DNA of 64,000 bases from Motiliproteus sp041586615 (GCA_041586615.1 JBFGZS010000017.1:1-64000), one strand, 5' to 3'. Positions 37,301-45,228 are shown, counted from the first letter of the stretch. The notes: generated by a model not told the origin, from the sequence alone. Translations and numbers: made by a program.

Positions 37301-39604
37301 AATCATATTGTGCTACTGACCGATGGCTACGCCAGTGTCAATACCTCTGCGGATAAAGTGAAAACCATGGCAGGCCTCACCGCCTGTGCGGACAGTGGTT
37401 CTGAAGCCTGCGGCACCGAATTAATCAGCTTCCTGAAGAATAGCGATCAACACAGCGGCTTATCCCAGGATCAGACCATTAAGACCCATACCATCGGCTT
37501 TAACTTCTCCGACCCCTGGTTGGCTGGCCTGGCCACAGCCGGCGGCGGTGGCTACTACGAAGCCAGTTCAACCGCCGGTTTATTGGATGCCTTCGACACC
37601 ATCGTCAAGACCATCAAGGCGGTCAACACCACCTTTGTGGAACCCAGCGTGACCATTAACCAGTTCAACCGCTTCGCCCACCGTGATGACGTGTACTTCG
37701 CCCTCTTCAAGCCCCAGGAAACGCCAAAATGGTTTGGTAACCTGAAAAAATACCGCCTGCAAGGCAGCCCAGCCACCCTGTACGACAGCCAGAATCCGGC
37801 GCAGCCTGCCATCGACCCCAGTACCGGTTTCTTTAGTATCGAAAGCCAGAGCTACTGGTCCGCCGATGAAGATGGCAATGTGGTCGAGAAAGGCGGCGCC
37901 GCCAGCAGGATACCCACAACCAGGAACGTCTTCACCAGCGTCAGTGGTGCTGCGCTCAGTGTGGCAGACAACAAGTTCCACGAGAGCAATGCGCTGGTCA
38001 CAAAATCGCTGCTGGATATTAGCGCTGAAAGCGACGCCTACCGTACAGGGCTGGTTAAATGGGCGCGCGGGCTGGATGAAAATGACGCGCCACGCTACGA
38101 AATCGGCGACCCCCTGCACTCGCGCCCGGAACTGGTCACCTACGACGGCACCAGCAGCACCCTGGAAAGCACCATCTTTTTCGGCACCAACGAGGGTTTC
38201 TTGCACGCCATTGATATCAACACCGGTATCGAGCAATTCGCCTTTATCCCTAAAGAACTGCTCGGCAATCTGAACACCTTCTATGCCAACACGGCGGTGA
38301 CTAATCGTCCTTATGGTTTAGACAGCGGCATTACACTGTGGACCAAGGATGCCAACCGCGATGGTGACCTGAAAGATAGCGATGACTTCGCCTATCTGTA
38401 TATAGGTATGCGCCGTGGCGGTAACAACTACTACGCGCTGGATGTGACCGATGTTAGTGCGCCCACGTTGATGTGGCAGATCGAGGGCGGCAGTGGTGAT
38501 TTTCTCCACTTGGGGCAAACTTGGTCAAAGCCCATTAAAACCCGCTTGCATTTCGATGATGCGGACCACGATGTGCTGATCTTCGGCGGCGGCTATAATG
38601 CGGCTCAAGACAGCGTCAGCGTTCGTACTGCGGATAGTATCGGTAATGCCATCTATATGGTTGACGCCCTGACCGGCGCACTGATCTGGTCCGGAGGTGG
38701 TGGCACGGGTCACGATGAGACCTTTGCCGACATGGACTACAGCATCCCTTCCACCCTTAACGTTGTGGATATCAACCGCGACGGCTTTGCCGAACAGATC
38801 TACGTCGGCGATATGGGGGGCCAGCTGTGGCGCTTCGATATCAATCAGGATCCTGCGGTAAAACTGGAAAGCAAGCTGGTGACCGGTGGCGTAATCGCAG
38901 ACCTGGCGGGCAGCGACGCAGCCAATAATCGACGCTTCTATTATCCTCCCGATCTCGCCTTGGCGGTCGAAGGAAAAAGTCGTTACCTCTCCGTTGCTAT
39001 TGGCTCCGGCTACCGGGCACACCCGCTGAATACTGCCGTACAAGACCGTTTTTACATGGTTAAGGTACCGGATATCTACACCGTGCCTGCCAGCTATTCA
39101 ACCTGGGCAGAGTCCGACCTGTACGACGCCAGCGCCAACCTGATCCAGCAAGGCGACACCGCCCAGCAAGCGGCGGCGCAGGTTGCACTGTCTAACGACG
39201 ACGCGTTGCGCAAGCAAGGCTGGTATATCAACATGGAGCATACGGGGGAGAAAGTATTAGCCTCGAGCCTGACCATCCAAAATCAGATCGTCTTCACCAC
39301 CTACGAGCCCAAGGCCTCGGTGACCGGTTCCTGTAATCCGGCGCAGGGCACCAGCCGTGCCTACCTGGTCAGCCTGTTCGATGCCTCCCCCATGGTCGAC
39401 GTCAACCAGGACACCAGTGTGACCAAAGAGGACCGGATCATCCAGCTGCAGATCGGCAGTATTCCTGCCACCCCCACCGTGATCGACACCCTGGAAAGCA
39501 AGCCCACGGTCTGGGTCGGACCCGAGCGGGTAGACCAGGTCGATACCGATGTAGAATCGGTCCGGACCTACTGGATCGAGGAAAATAAATCGTGCGACTG
39601 CTAA
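34397..39604 (+). CDS. pilY1: PilY1-like tip adhesin with VWA domain interrupted by repeated beta-rich modules
   Basis: 1735 residues from the ATG at 34397, chosen because AGGAG stands 8 bases upstream (a second ATG at 34376 lacks this). A signal peptide (about 1-28) is followed by the first part of a von Willebrand A domain with the metal site DTSGSMTS. At about residues 125-850 this domain is interrupted by one truncated header and four related modules. They share (S)DDAE, VGxRFxxVNVPxGATIT, SSRxKTTxNxxW and GWxxNNAMAF patterns and resemble DNRLRE-type beta domains. The VWA then resumes (SGTPIVDSLYEAALYFRGEG, HIVLLTDGYA). The PilY1 junction FVEPSVTINQFNRFAHRDDVYF leads into the C-terminal beta-propeller with Ca-type loops DANRDGDLKDSDD and DINRDGFAEQIYVGDMGGQ. 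P. aeruginosa PilY1 is about 1160 residues; the modules account for the difference. The 3' end overlaps pilE by 13 bases. Confidence 0.92.
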   Translation: MSSLTNKARVILGSFFSTLVLCTPVWGDDTEIYFGGNTSVSVKPNVLFVLDTSGSMTSLDGGSTTRLDRMKTALNSILNSAQDINVGLMRFSNPGGPILYPVTDIDQALTTTVVEDALSGVTSSSISSGSDDAEQTPDGTVILNSSTLEMTTATIAASTAVTAQVSNSYDDAEENVSTGGVSRTSGDLELMVADGTTQQVVGIRFAAVNVPAGATITSAWIDFEIDEQNTASADPVTVRISAQATDSAASFSSSDSDISSRTKTTANTTWAISANPAVNSSLTTPTLSALVQEVVNRAGWSDNNAMAFVLELVEGTGVRWVESYNGEPNAAPTLHITYTNLSTTSVSNRVSNETDNAIQSSNNNNVSTNIQSIDLAKSGEPVGFRFANVNVPVGATITDARLEFEIDAENTNAVTLLISGEDADNPVTYGNGNNVSSRVKTATNTSWAVNTNPAVNNALTSPNISTIVQHIIDRGGWSANNAMAFIVEHVSGSGKRVVESHKGDSASAAQLHITYTTGASGSSAQTIGLRFSNINIPQGAAISSAIVSFTADNSNSISTNLVFHADDTDNSAPITTANDDLGNTNRPRTTANVGWNAAGTLGPWTNGDEYQSPDISTVIQEVVSRNGWCGGNSMTLLVSGTGLRIAKSYENDPSQVAKLDITYDPDSSPTGCMNQEFGVRVSASSDDAEQNSSGAVNLTSSDLELVTESTTQTIGLRFNNIQLNQGATVTSAYLEFAVDEIDATTATSLTIKGEDTASAATFTTASNNISSRSTTTASATWSISEQWTTANELKASPDIAPIINELLARGDWVPGNSMAFIITGSGKRVAHAYDGSSLAPRLVYITDPNTVPTSSNTVRTRLIEEVTSLDHKSGTPIVDSLYEAALYFRGEGVDYGKTRGSGTSSRAKTRVSYGTPIPATGEISAYTGGTLVRPTGCTTDNLGSSACEEEEITGSPIYTTPISESCQSNHIVLLTDGYASVNTSADKVKTMAGLTACADSGSEACGTELISFLKNSDQHSGLSQDQTIKTHTIGFNFSDPWLAGLATAGGGGYYEASSTAGLLDAFDTIVKTIKAVNTTFVEPSVTINQFNRFAHRDDVYFALFKPQETPKWFGNLKKYRLQGSPATLYDSQNPAQPAIDPSTGFFSIESQSYWSADEDGNVVEKGGAASRIPTTRNVFTSVSGAALSVADNKFHESNALVTKSLLDISAESDAYRTGLVKWARGLDENDAPRYEIGDPLHSRPELVTYDGTSSTLESTIFFGTNEGFLHAIDINTGIEQFAFIPKELLGNLNTFYANTAVTNRPYGLDSGITLWTKDANRDGDLKDSDDFAYLYIGMRRGGNNYYALDVTDVSAPTLMWQIEGGSGDFLHLGQTWSKPIKTRLHFDDADHDVLIFGGGYNAAQDSVSVRTADSIGNAIYMVDALTGALIWSGGGGTGHDETFADMDYSIPSTLNVVDINRDGFAEQIYVGDMGGQLWRFDINQDPAVKLESKLVTGGVIADLAGSDAANNRRFYYPPDLALAVEGKSRYLSVAIGSGYRAHPLNTAVQDRFYMVKVPDIYTVPASYSTWAESDLYDASANLIQQGDTAQQAAAQVALSNDDALRKQGWYINMEHTGEKVLASSLTIQNQIVFTTYEPKASVTGSCNPAQGTSRAYLVSLFDASPMVDVNQDTSVTKEDRIIQLQIGSIPATPTVIDTLESKPTVWVGPERVDQVDTDVESVRTYWIEENKSCDC

Positions 39605-40074
39605 TTAGCCACCGCAAGCAGGGGGAGCAAGGTTTTACCCTGACCGAATTGATGATCACCGTCGCGATCGCGGGCATCTTGTCCGCCATCGCCTACCCCA
39701 GCTATCAGTCCTATCTGATATCCAGCTACCGCAAGGATACCCAGAATGCCCTGCTGGCCTTTGTGACCAGCATGGAACGCCACAAAAGCGACCACCGTAC
39801 CTATCTATCGGCGATGGGTGAAAACAGCTTTCCCAGCGCCCCTAAAAACACGGTCTACCCCAGCCAAGCCCCTATCGATTCCGGTACCAAAGTCTATGAC
39901 CTGAAGATACAAACGGCGACAGCAACGAGCTACACACTACGAGCCACCCCGATCAGCGCTACGGTGCAAGACGGAGATGGGTTTCTAGAAATCACATCGG
40001 CGGGTCTGAAGCGCTGGGACAAGAACAACAACGGCATCGCCACCGATAGCGGTGAAAATAATTGGAAGCCGTAA
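39592..40074 (+). CDS. pilE: Type IV pilin PilE-like minor pilin
   Basis: 160 residues. The leader ends in QG/FTLTELMITVAIAGILSAIAYP, a canonical prepilin site with Glu5, and continues with YQSYLISSYRKDTQNALLAFVTSMERH, the PilE pattern. The C-terminal half (YDLKIQTATATSYTLRATP) matches minor pilins of this class. The start is GTG, inside the end of pilY1. It closes the pilus cluster. Confidence 0.9.
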   Translation: MRLLISHRKQGEQGFTLTELMITVAIAGILSAIAYPSYQSYLISSYRKDTQNALLAFVTSMERHKSDHRTYLSAMGENSFPSAPKNTVYPSQAPIDSGTKVYDLKIQTATATSYTLRATPISATVQDGDGFLEITSAGLKRWDKNNNGIATDSGENNWKP

Positions 40075-40154
40075 ACGAAGAGACGAGGAACGAGTACAGG
40101 CTAAAGACGAGGTATTCGTGTTTCGTCAACTTAGCGCAGAAACGGCGAAGGACT

Positions 40155-40262
40155 TCGCCTGTCGGCAGACTCCTACGGGAGTGGGTTGCCCATTGTCGGA
40201 GTGTGCCTGTACGCGATAGCGGGTGCATGAGTGAGCCCCACCGGCCGCCAGCGGGCTCCTAC
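40155..40262 (-). repeat. Two REP-like palindromic elements
   Basis: Read on the minus strand, GTAGGAGTCTGCCGACAGGC (within 40155-40176) and GTAGGAGCCCGCTGGCGGC (40244-40262) share the GTAGGAGxCxGC start and an imperfect palindrome, as in the REP sequences of Pseudomonas and relatives. Both point the same way and fill the 192-bp space between convergent pilE and the PilZ gene. The second is enclosed by AGCCCC/GGGGCT (40233-40268) and overlaps the end of the PilZ gene, so it may also act as terminator. A further stem, GGCGAA/TTCGCC, lies at 40144-40159. Confidence 0.6.
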
Positions 40263-40266
40263 GGGG

Positions 40267-40923
40267 CTATAAACGCAATACGCCGGTGCGGATCATCTCG
40301 GCATAGACGAAGCCTTTCAAGGCCACATCGGCATCCGGGGCTAATCCTACGAACTCAACGCCGTAATAAAAAAGCAGCCGCCCCTGCTCATCACGATTCT
40401 CCGTTTCACTACAGACCCGTGCCTCAAAATGCGCGGGAAGTAGCCTGTGACCCACCGGCAGCTCAACATCGATACTTAAGCGTTGTCCTACCTGTAGCGA
40501 AGGCGCTGAAAAGGCCAGCTTGGCACCGCCAATGCTAACCTCGTTCAACCGCGCATTCAGCGTACGTGCCTCACTGTGCACGAGCGCTTTCAACGCCGTC
40601 CAGATGCGCGGCAAGACACGAGAGGCGTCGGGCTCGATCTGTGCGGGAAGCTGCAGATGCAGGTAGGGAAACGGGGCGTGTTGTCTTTCTACAATCCGGG
40701 AGTGAAAGCTGTACCCCTGGTCTTCTATAAACAACCTCAAGACCAGCTTTTCGGCCTCCTCGAGCTGGATATGGCTACCTTGAATCTGTGGCGCGGTGAC
40801 CAGCAGTGTCTCCCCGGGAAGGTAACCAACCAGCTCCACGGGGAAACAACGCTTGTGAGACGGCACCTCAAGTTCAATAGGTGTCCCTGGCAGCAAGCGT
40901 AACGCCTGTAACGTTGTAGCCAT
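40267..40923 (-). CDS. PilZ-domain protein with N-terminal YcgR-like domain (putative c-di-GMP receptor)
   Basis: 218 residues from the ATG at 40923 (MATTLQALRLLPGTP); 18 further codons upstream are open but lie against lipA. The N-terminal half (GTPIELEV, GYLPGETLLVTAP) looks like a YcgR/PilZN beta-barrel, and the C-terminal half is PilZ, with RTLNARLNEVSIGGAKLAF supplying an Arg-rich start and the N-x-S-x-x-G motif that binds c-di-GMP. It starts 17 bases after lipA ends and converges on the pilus cluster, which suggests, by inference only, a link between c-di-GMP and surface behaviour. A flagellar brake role is an alternative. Confidence 0.75.
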   Translation of the reverse strand: MATTLQALRLLPGTPIELEVPSHKRCFPVELVGYLPGETLLVTAPQIQGSHIQLEEAEKLVLRLFIEDQGYSFHSRIVERQHAPFPYLHLQLPAQIEPDASRVLPRIWTALKALVHSEARTLNARLNEVSIGGAKLAFSAPSLQVGQRLSIDVELPVGHRLLPAHFEARVCSETENRDEQGRLLFYYGVEFVGLAPDADVALKGFVYAEMIRTGVLRL

Positions 40924-40939
40924 GGACCTGTACCCTCGC

Positions 40940-41983
40940 TTAAATGATCCGCTCACCCTTGGCCTGTTTGTCGGCATGGTACGAAGAGCGGACTAGAGGC
41001 CCGCTGGCCACATGCTTAAAGCCAAGTTCCTTGGCCATCTCTTCGAAGACCTTAAATTCATCCGGATGGACAAAGCGGTCGACCGGCAAGTGACTGGCAC
41101 TGGGCTGCAGGTACTGGCCGATGGTGATCATGTCGACATGATGCGCCCGTAAATCACGCATCACCTGGATGATCTCTTCGTTAGTCTCCCCCAACCCGAC
41201 CATCAGGCCAGACTTGGTGGTGACTTCTGGGCAGCGCTGTTTGAAGGCGGCCAACAGATCGAGAGACCACTGGTAATCAGAGCCCGGACGCACCTGTTTA
41301 TACAAACGCGGCACCGACTCCAAGTTATGATTGAAGACGTCCGGCGGCTGTTTTTCCAGCTCATCCAGCGCAACGTCCATTCGACCACGAAAATCGGGTA
41401 CCAGTGTTTCGATCTCAATGCCAGGAATCGCAGCCCGCGTTTCTTGTACACAGCGGGCAAAATGCCCGGCTCCGCCGTCGCGCAGATCGTCACGGTCGAC
41501 CGATGTAATAACGACATACTTTAAGCGCATATCCGCGATAGCCTCAGCCATGGCACGCGGTTCATTCTGATCCAGCGGATTGGGACGGCCGTGGGCAACG
41601 TCGCAGAACGGGCAACGCCGGGTACAGATATCCCCCATAATCATAAACGTTGCGGTGCCGTTACTGAAACATTCACCCAGATTGGGGCAACTGGCTTCTT
41701 CGCACACCGATGACAATTTATGTTGCCGCAAGCGTTGCTTGATGCGATTGATTTCGGGCGAGGCGGGCATCTTGACGCGTAGCCAATCGGGCTTACCGCG
41801 CATATCCTTTTTATCGGTCGGTATCACCTTAACCGGGATTCTGGCCAGCTTATCCGCCCCGCGTAATTTAACGCCCTGCTCGACTTTTACCGGCTGCTTT
41901 TTATTTTCCACCACACGTGCTTCCGCGCTCTGAAGCTCAGTTTCGCCCTTACCGGCTGCCGACATATCGGAGAGGTCAGTCAT
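40940..41983 (-). CDS. lipA: Lipoyl synthase
   Basis: A radical-SAM enzyme inserting two sulfurs into protein-bound octanoyl groups. The auxiliary cluster ligands are CEEASCPNLGEC, the radical-SAM motif is CTRRCPFCDVAHG, and the C-terminal RSSYHADKQ provides the Ser ligand of the auxiliary cluster. 347 residues, with an N-terminal extension of about 60 residues rich in Lys/Glu. It lies one base after lipB ends, in the same transcript as ybeD-lipB. Confidence 0.97.
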   Translation of the reverse strand: MTDLSDMSAAGKGETELQSAEARVVENKKQPVKVEQGVKLRGADKLARIPVKVIPTDKKDMRGKPDWLRVKMPASPEINRIKQRLRQHKLSSVCEEASCPNLGECFSNGTATFMIMGDICTRRCPFCDVAHGRPNPLDQNEPRAMAEAIADMRLKYVVITSVDRDDLRDGGAGHFARCVQETRAAIPGIEIETLVPDFRGRMDVALDELEKQPPDVFNHNLESVPRLYKQVRPGSDYQWSLDLLAAFKQRCPEVTTKSGLMVGLGETNEEIIQVMRDLRAHHVDMITIGQYLQPSASHLPVDRFVHPDEFKVFEEMAKELGFKHVASGPLVRSSYHADKQAKGERII

Positions 41984-41984
41984 T

Positions 41985-42626
41985 TCAATCCAACTCTTGT
42001 TTAATAATTGTGCCAGTATACCCTAATCTATTGATCAGGTACTTCTCTACCCGGCCATTCAAATCGGCCAAGCTAGCCGCCGGATTATGCGCCTTGGCCT
42101 GCGTCATCGCCAAGCCGGCGTACCCACAAGGGTTTATACGCAGAAACGGGGTCAGGTCCATATCCACGTTTAATGCCAGCCCATGAAAACTGCAGCCTCG
42201 GCGTACACGAAGCCCCAACGATGCAATTTTATCACCCCGCACATAAACCCCAGGGGCATCCGGTTTGGCGTAAGCCTCGATACCCAGGTCGTCCAGCACA
42301 GAGACTAGCGCCTCTTCCATCAAGGTCACCAGGTCTCGGATACCCAGTTTAAGCCGCCGCAGATCCAACAGCAGATAGACCACCAGCTGTCCCGGCCCGT
42401 GGTAGGTCACCTGCCCACCCCGATCGACCTGCACCACCGGTATATCGCCAGGCGCCAACAGGTGCTCGGCTTTGCCCGCCTGTCCCTGGGTAAAAACAGC
42501 CTGATGCTCCAGCAGCCAGATTTCATCCGCCGTGCCACTGTCCCGCTGATCGGTAAACCGGTGCATCGCTTCCAGCATCGGTGAGTAATTCTGCAGTCCG
42601 AGACGCCGGATAACCACCCTGTCCAT
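41985..42626 (-). CDS. lipB: Octanoyl-[ACP]:protein N-octanoyltransferase
   Basis: Transfers octanoate from ACP to lipoyl domains, upstream of LipA. The catalytic Lys is in GDKIASLGLRVRRG and the Cys in INPCGYAGLAMTQ. RGGQVTYHGPGQLVVYLLLDL is the hallmark block of the family. 213 residues is the usual length. Its ATG overlaps the ybeD stop (TAATG), coupling translation. Confidence 0.97.
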   Translation of the reverse strand: MDRVVIRRLGLQNYSPMLEAMHRFTDQRDSGTADEIWLLEHQAVFTQGQAGKAEHLLAPGDIPVVQVDRGGQVTYHGPGQLVVYLLLDLRRLKLGIRDLVTLMEEALVSVLDDLGIEAYAKPDAPGVYVRGDKIASLGLRVRRGCSFHGLALNVDMDLTPFLRINPCGYAGLAMTQAKAHNPAASLADLNGRVEKYLINRLGYTGTIIKQELD

Positions 42627-42898
42627 TACATCACCATCTTGACAAGACCCGTAGCCAGCAAGTCGGCATGGATCGATTTAAGCTGGCTTTCCCCGGTGGC
42701 ACGAATACGCACCCGTATCGAGACAAAACTGCCATTGCGGCTGACGTGCTGACTGATCTGAGCCAGATCAATATCCGGCGCGTGCTTCTGCATAATCTCG
42801 ATAACCCGATCCTGCAGTGTCGGATGATTATCGCCAATCACCTTGATAGGATAATTTTCACAGGGAAACTCTATCTTAGGGGCGCTGGGTTCACTCAT
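42626..42898 (-). CDS. ybeD: YbeD/DUF493 family protein
   Basis: A 90-residue small protein with a ferredoxin-like (ACT-like) fold in its family, found just upstream of lipB in many Gammaproteobacteria. FPCENYPIKVIGDN and SRNGSFVSIRVRIRATGESQL are family motifs. Function is not established; a regulatory role in lipoate metabolism has been suggested from context. It overlaps both neighbours (ATGA with the aminotransferase, TAATG with lipB). Confidence 0.9.
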   Translation of the reverse strand: MSEPSAPKIEFPCENYPIKVIGDNHPTLQDRVIEIMQKHAPDIDLAQISQHVSRNGSFVSIRVRIRATGESQLKSIHADLLATGLVKMVM

Positions 42899-43776
42899 TT
42901 ACTCACTTCCTCATGCGCACTGTCCCCACGAAGACAGCGCTGTTCAAAATTAACAAAACCCTCGGCCACTCGTCGCCATACCGGGCCGGGCTTCCCATCG
43001 CCCACCACCTGTTCATCCAGCATTAACACCGGAATAACACCCCGGGTCGAGCTGCTGATCCAGATTTCATCGCACTGGCGGGCACGTTCCAGCGGCACAT
43101 CCTCTTCGACCCAGTCTATAGCGGCTTCCTGGGCCAGCTGCTGGACCAAATCCCGGGTGGTACCACCGAGTATCCAGGGCCCGCGCCGAGGCGTGCGAAT
43201 GACGCCGTCGGAAATAACAAATAGATTACAGGCCGAACCTTCGGTCAATAAACCGTCTCGAACCATCAAGGCTTCCTGAGCCCCCTGGTTAAACGCCTCC
43301 TGCAGGGCCATGATATTCGGCAACAAGGTCGTTGCTTTAATGTCGCACCGTGACCAACGTAGATCCGCCGTTGTAATAGCCGAAATCCCCTGAACCTGGT
43401 CCAAGGGTGCGGAAAGCGCCATGTGAATCGGGTAGCTAAACGCCAAACAGGTGGGCTCAAGCGATGTCACTACCTGGTGGCGCCGACAACGGTCAGCCCC
43501 CCGGGTAACATGCAGATATACCGCCTGATGCTCGCCACTATTTCGCCCGACCAACGCCTGGCAGACCGTCTTCCAAGGTATGTCGCAAACAATCCCGACG
43601 GCATCCAGGCTGCGCTGCAAGCGGTCCAGATGTTCCTGGAGGCGAAACCCCTGCCCCTGGTAAAAGGGAATGACTTCATAGACGCCGTCGCCAAACAAAA
43701 AACCCCGGTCGTAAATCGAAATATGGGCATCGGATTCCGCTAAATACTGGCCATTAAGAAAGACAATCGACGTCAT
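42895..43776 (-). CDS. D-amino-acid (D-alanine) aminotransferase, class IV
   Basis: 293 residues of the PLP fold-type IV transaminases. YDRGFLFGDGVYEVIPFY, the PLP Lys in CDIKATTLLPN, and GVIRTPRRGPWILGGTTRD are class IV signatures. HVTRGADRCRRH is closer to D-amino-acid transaminase than to branched-chain IlvE. Its place between dacA (D,D-carboxypeptidase) and ybeD-lipBA fits a role in D-alanine/D-glutamate turnover for the wall; aminodeoxychorismate lyase is a less likely alternative. The stop overlaps ybeD by 4 bases. A terminator (43952-43974) separates it from dacA, so it probably has its own promoter. Confidence 0.85.
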   Translation of the reverse strand: MTSIVFLNGQYLAESDAHISIYDRGFLFGDGVYEVIPFYQGQGFRLQEHLDRLQRSLDAVGIVCDIPWKTVCQALVGRNSGEHQAVYLHVTRGADRCRRHQVVTSLEPTCLAFSYPIHMALSAPLDQVQGISAITTADLRWSRCDIKATTLLPNIMALQEAFNQGAQEALMVRDGLLTEGSACNLFVISDGVIRTPRRGPWILGGTTRDLVQQLAQEAAIDWVEEDVPLERARQCDEIWISSSTRGVIPVLMLDEQVVGDGKPGPVWRRVAEGFVNFEQRCLRGDSAHEEVSK

Positions 43777-43951
43777 AATGTCACCCCGTTATTCCATCGG
43801 ATCTCACCCCATAATAGGATCTTTGCTGGCATGGGTGGACAAGAAACCCACTTAGAGGCGATAAAAAATATCTGTCGACAACGGTTACTGCTGCCCAAGA
43901 CGATTACTTACCACGGCGATTCCTTACAACAATTATTCCCTAATCAAGAAA

Positions 43952-43974
43952 ACAGCCCTCTTTAGGAGGGCTGT
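43952..43974 (-). terminator. Rho-independent terminator after dacA
   Basis: ACAGCCCTC (43952-43960) and GAGGGCTGT (43966-43974) form a perfect 9-bp stem with a 5-base loop; on the minus strand TTTTCTT follows. It lies about 58 bases beyond the dacA stop. A second small stem, GGCCC/GGGCC, at 43978-43993 precedes it in the transcript. Confidence 0.85.
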
Positions 43975-44031
43975 CTAGGCCCAACTATGGGCCATAATGA
44001 AAAAATGCACCTGCGCTTGCCCGTGGCGTAC

Positions 44032-45228
44032 CTACCCGATCAGGGAGAGAAAGAACAATACGATACTGTGCCAGATTCGCTTCATCAGCCCGGCAGGTTC
44101 GACAGACTCTAGCGCCACAACCGGCGCTTCCAGCAGGACTTCACCGTTAAGGCTGATATTCACCTTGCCGTAACTCGTACCCTGGGTAACCGGTGCCTGG
44201 ATAACTTTATCCAGATCCAGCGTGGCTGTTAATGCATCGACCTGCCCACGAGGAATGGTCACCGCCACGGGCTGATTAATGCCGAGTTTTAACGTGTCTT
44301 GCACCCCAGACCAAACAGAGGCTTCATTCAGCACTTCATTGGCGCGATAAAACTGATGGGTTTCATAGAAACGAAAGCCATAAGCCAGTAATTTCTGACT
44401 CTCCTGCGCTCGGGATTCTTCGCTGGACGTTCCCATCACGACGGAGATCAACCGCATGCCGTTACGCTTGGCGGAGGCCACAAGACAATACCCCGCTTCA
44501 TCGGTATGCCCTGTTTTCAAGCCATCAACGCTATTATCCCGCCACAACAATTTGTTTCGATTGGGCTGGCGTATTTTGTTGTACGTGAAATATTTTTCCG
44601 AATATAGACTGTACTGCTCAGGAAAATCATTAATAATCGCTTTGGCCAGCAAACCCAAATCATACGCGGTGGTGTAATGGTCTTTAGCCGGCAAGCCGGT
44701 TGCATTGATGAAATGGCTATCGTGCATGCCCAACAGCTGAGCATGCTGATTCATCAAGCCAGCGAAGGCATCTTCACCGCCAGCGATATGCTCGGCCATC
44801 GCAACACTGGCATCATTACCTGACTGAATAATAATCCCTTTGATCAGATCGCCAACCTTGACCTGCGTCCCCTCACGAATAAACATCCGTGAACCCGGAG
44901 TACGCCAGGCTTTTTCACTGACAAGCACCAGATCATCAATACCAATATTGCCCTTGCTCAACTCATATTCGGTGATATAACTGGTCATCATCTTGGTCAG
45001 GCTGGCCGGCGGGATGCGTGTATTCTCTTTGCTGGACACCAGAATCCGTCCCGTATCGGCATCCATAAGCAAATAGGACGTGGCGGCCAGGCTCGGTGGG
45101 GCCGGGATAATAGAAGGCGCCGCTATTGGCGCTTGAGCGGCATACGCCGGACCGGCCAACAGCAGGGTCATCAATCCTGCTTTGAAGGTAAAAAACAACG
45201 TTTTCAGGCGAGTGGGAAAGGGGGTCAT
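44032..45228 (-). CDS. dacA: D-alanyl-D-alanine carboxypeptidase (PBP5/6 type)
   Basis: 398 residues with a cleavable signal peptide (to about AYA30). The three penicillin-binding motifs are PASLTK (nucleophile Ser76), SGN in QSGNDASVAMAE, and KTG in DGLKTGHTDEAGYC. A C-terminal beta domain and a terminal amphipathic/hydrophobic segment (SIVLFFLSLIG) anchor it to the inner membrane, as in PBP5. It trims the terminal D-Ala from pentapeptide stems. It is the last gene of the mrdA-rodA-mltB-rlpA run before a terminator. Confidence 0.96.
   Translation of the reverse strand: MTPFPTRLKTLFFTFKAGLMTLLLAGPAYAAQAPIAAPSIIPAPPSLAATSYLLMDADTGRILVSSKENTRIPPASLTKMMTSYITEYELSKGNIGIDDLVLVSEKAWRTPGSRMFIREGTQVKVGDLIKGIIIQSGNDASVAMAEHIAGGEDAFAGLMNQHAQLLGMHDSHFINATGLPAKDHYTTAYDLGLLAKAIINDFPEQYSLYSEKYFTYNKIRQPNRNKLLWRDNSVDGLKTGHTDEAGYCLVASAKRNGMRLISVVMGTSSEESRAQESQKLLAYGFRFYETHQFYRANEVLNEASVWSGVQDTLKLGINQPVAVTIPRGQVDALTATLDLDKVIQAPVTQGTSYGKVNISLNGEVLLEAPVVALESVEPAGLMKRIWHSIVLFFLSLIG

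Noticed and set aside
36542..37306. 254-codon antisense frame within pilY1
   Set aside because: Shadow of the pilY1 modules; Gly/Ala-rich composition only, no motif.
40155..40262. CRISPR array
   Set aside because: Only two similar palindromic units at irregular spacing and no cas genes; REP-like elements explain them better.
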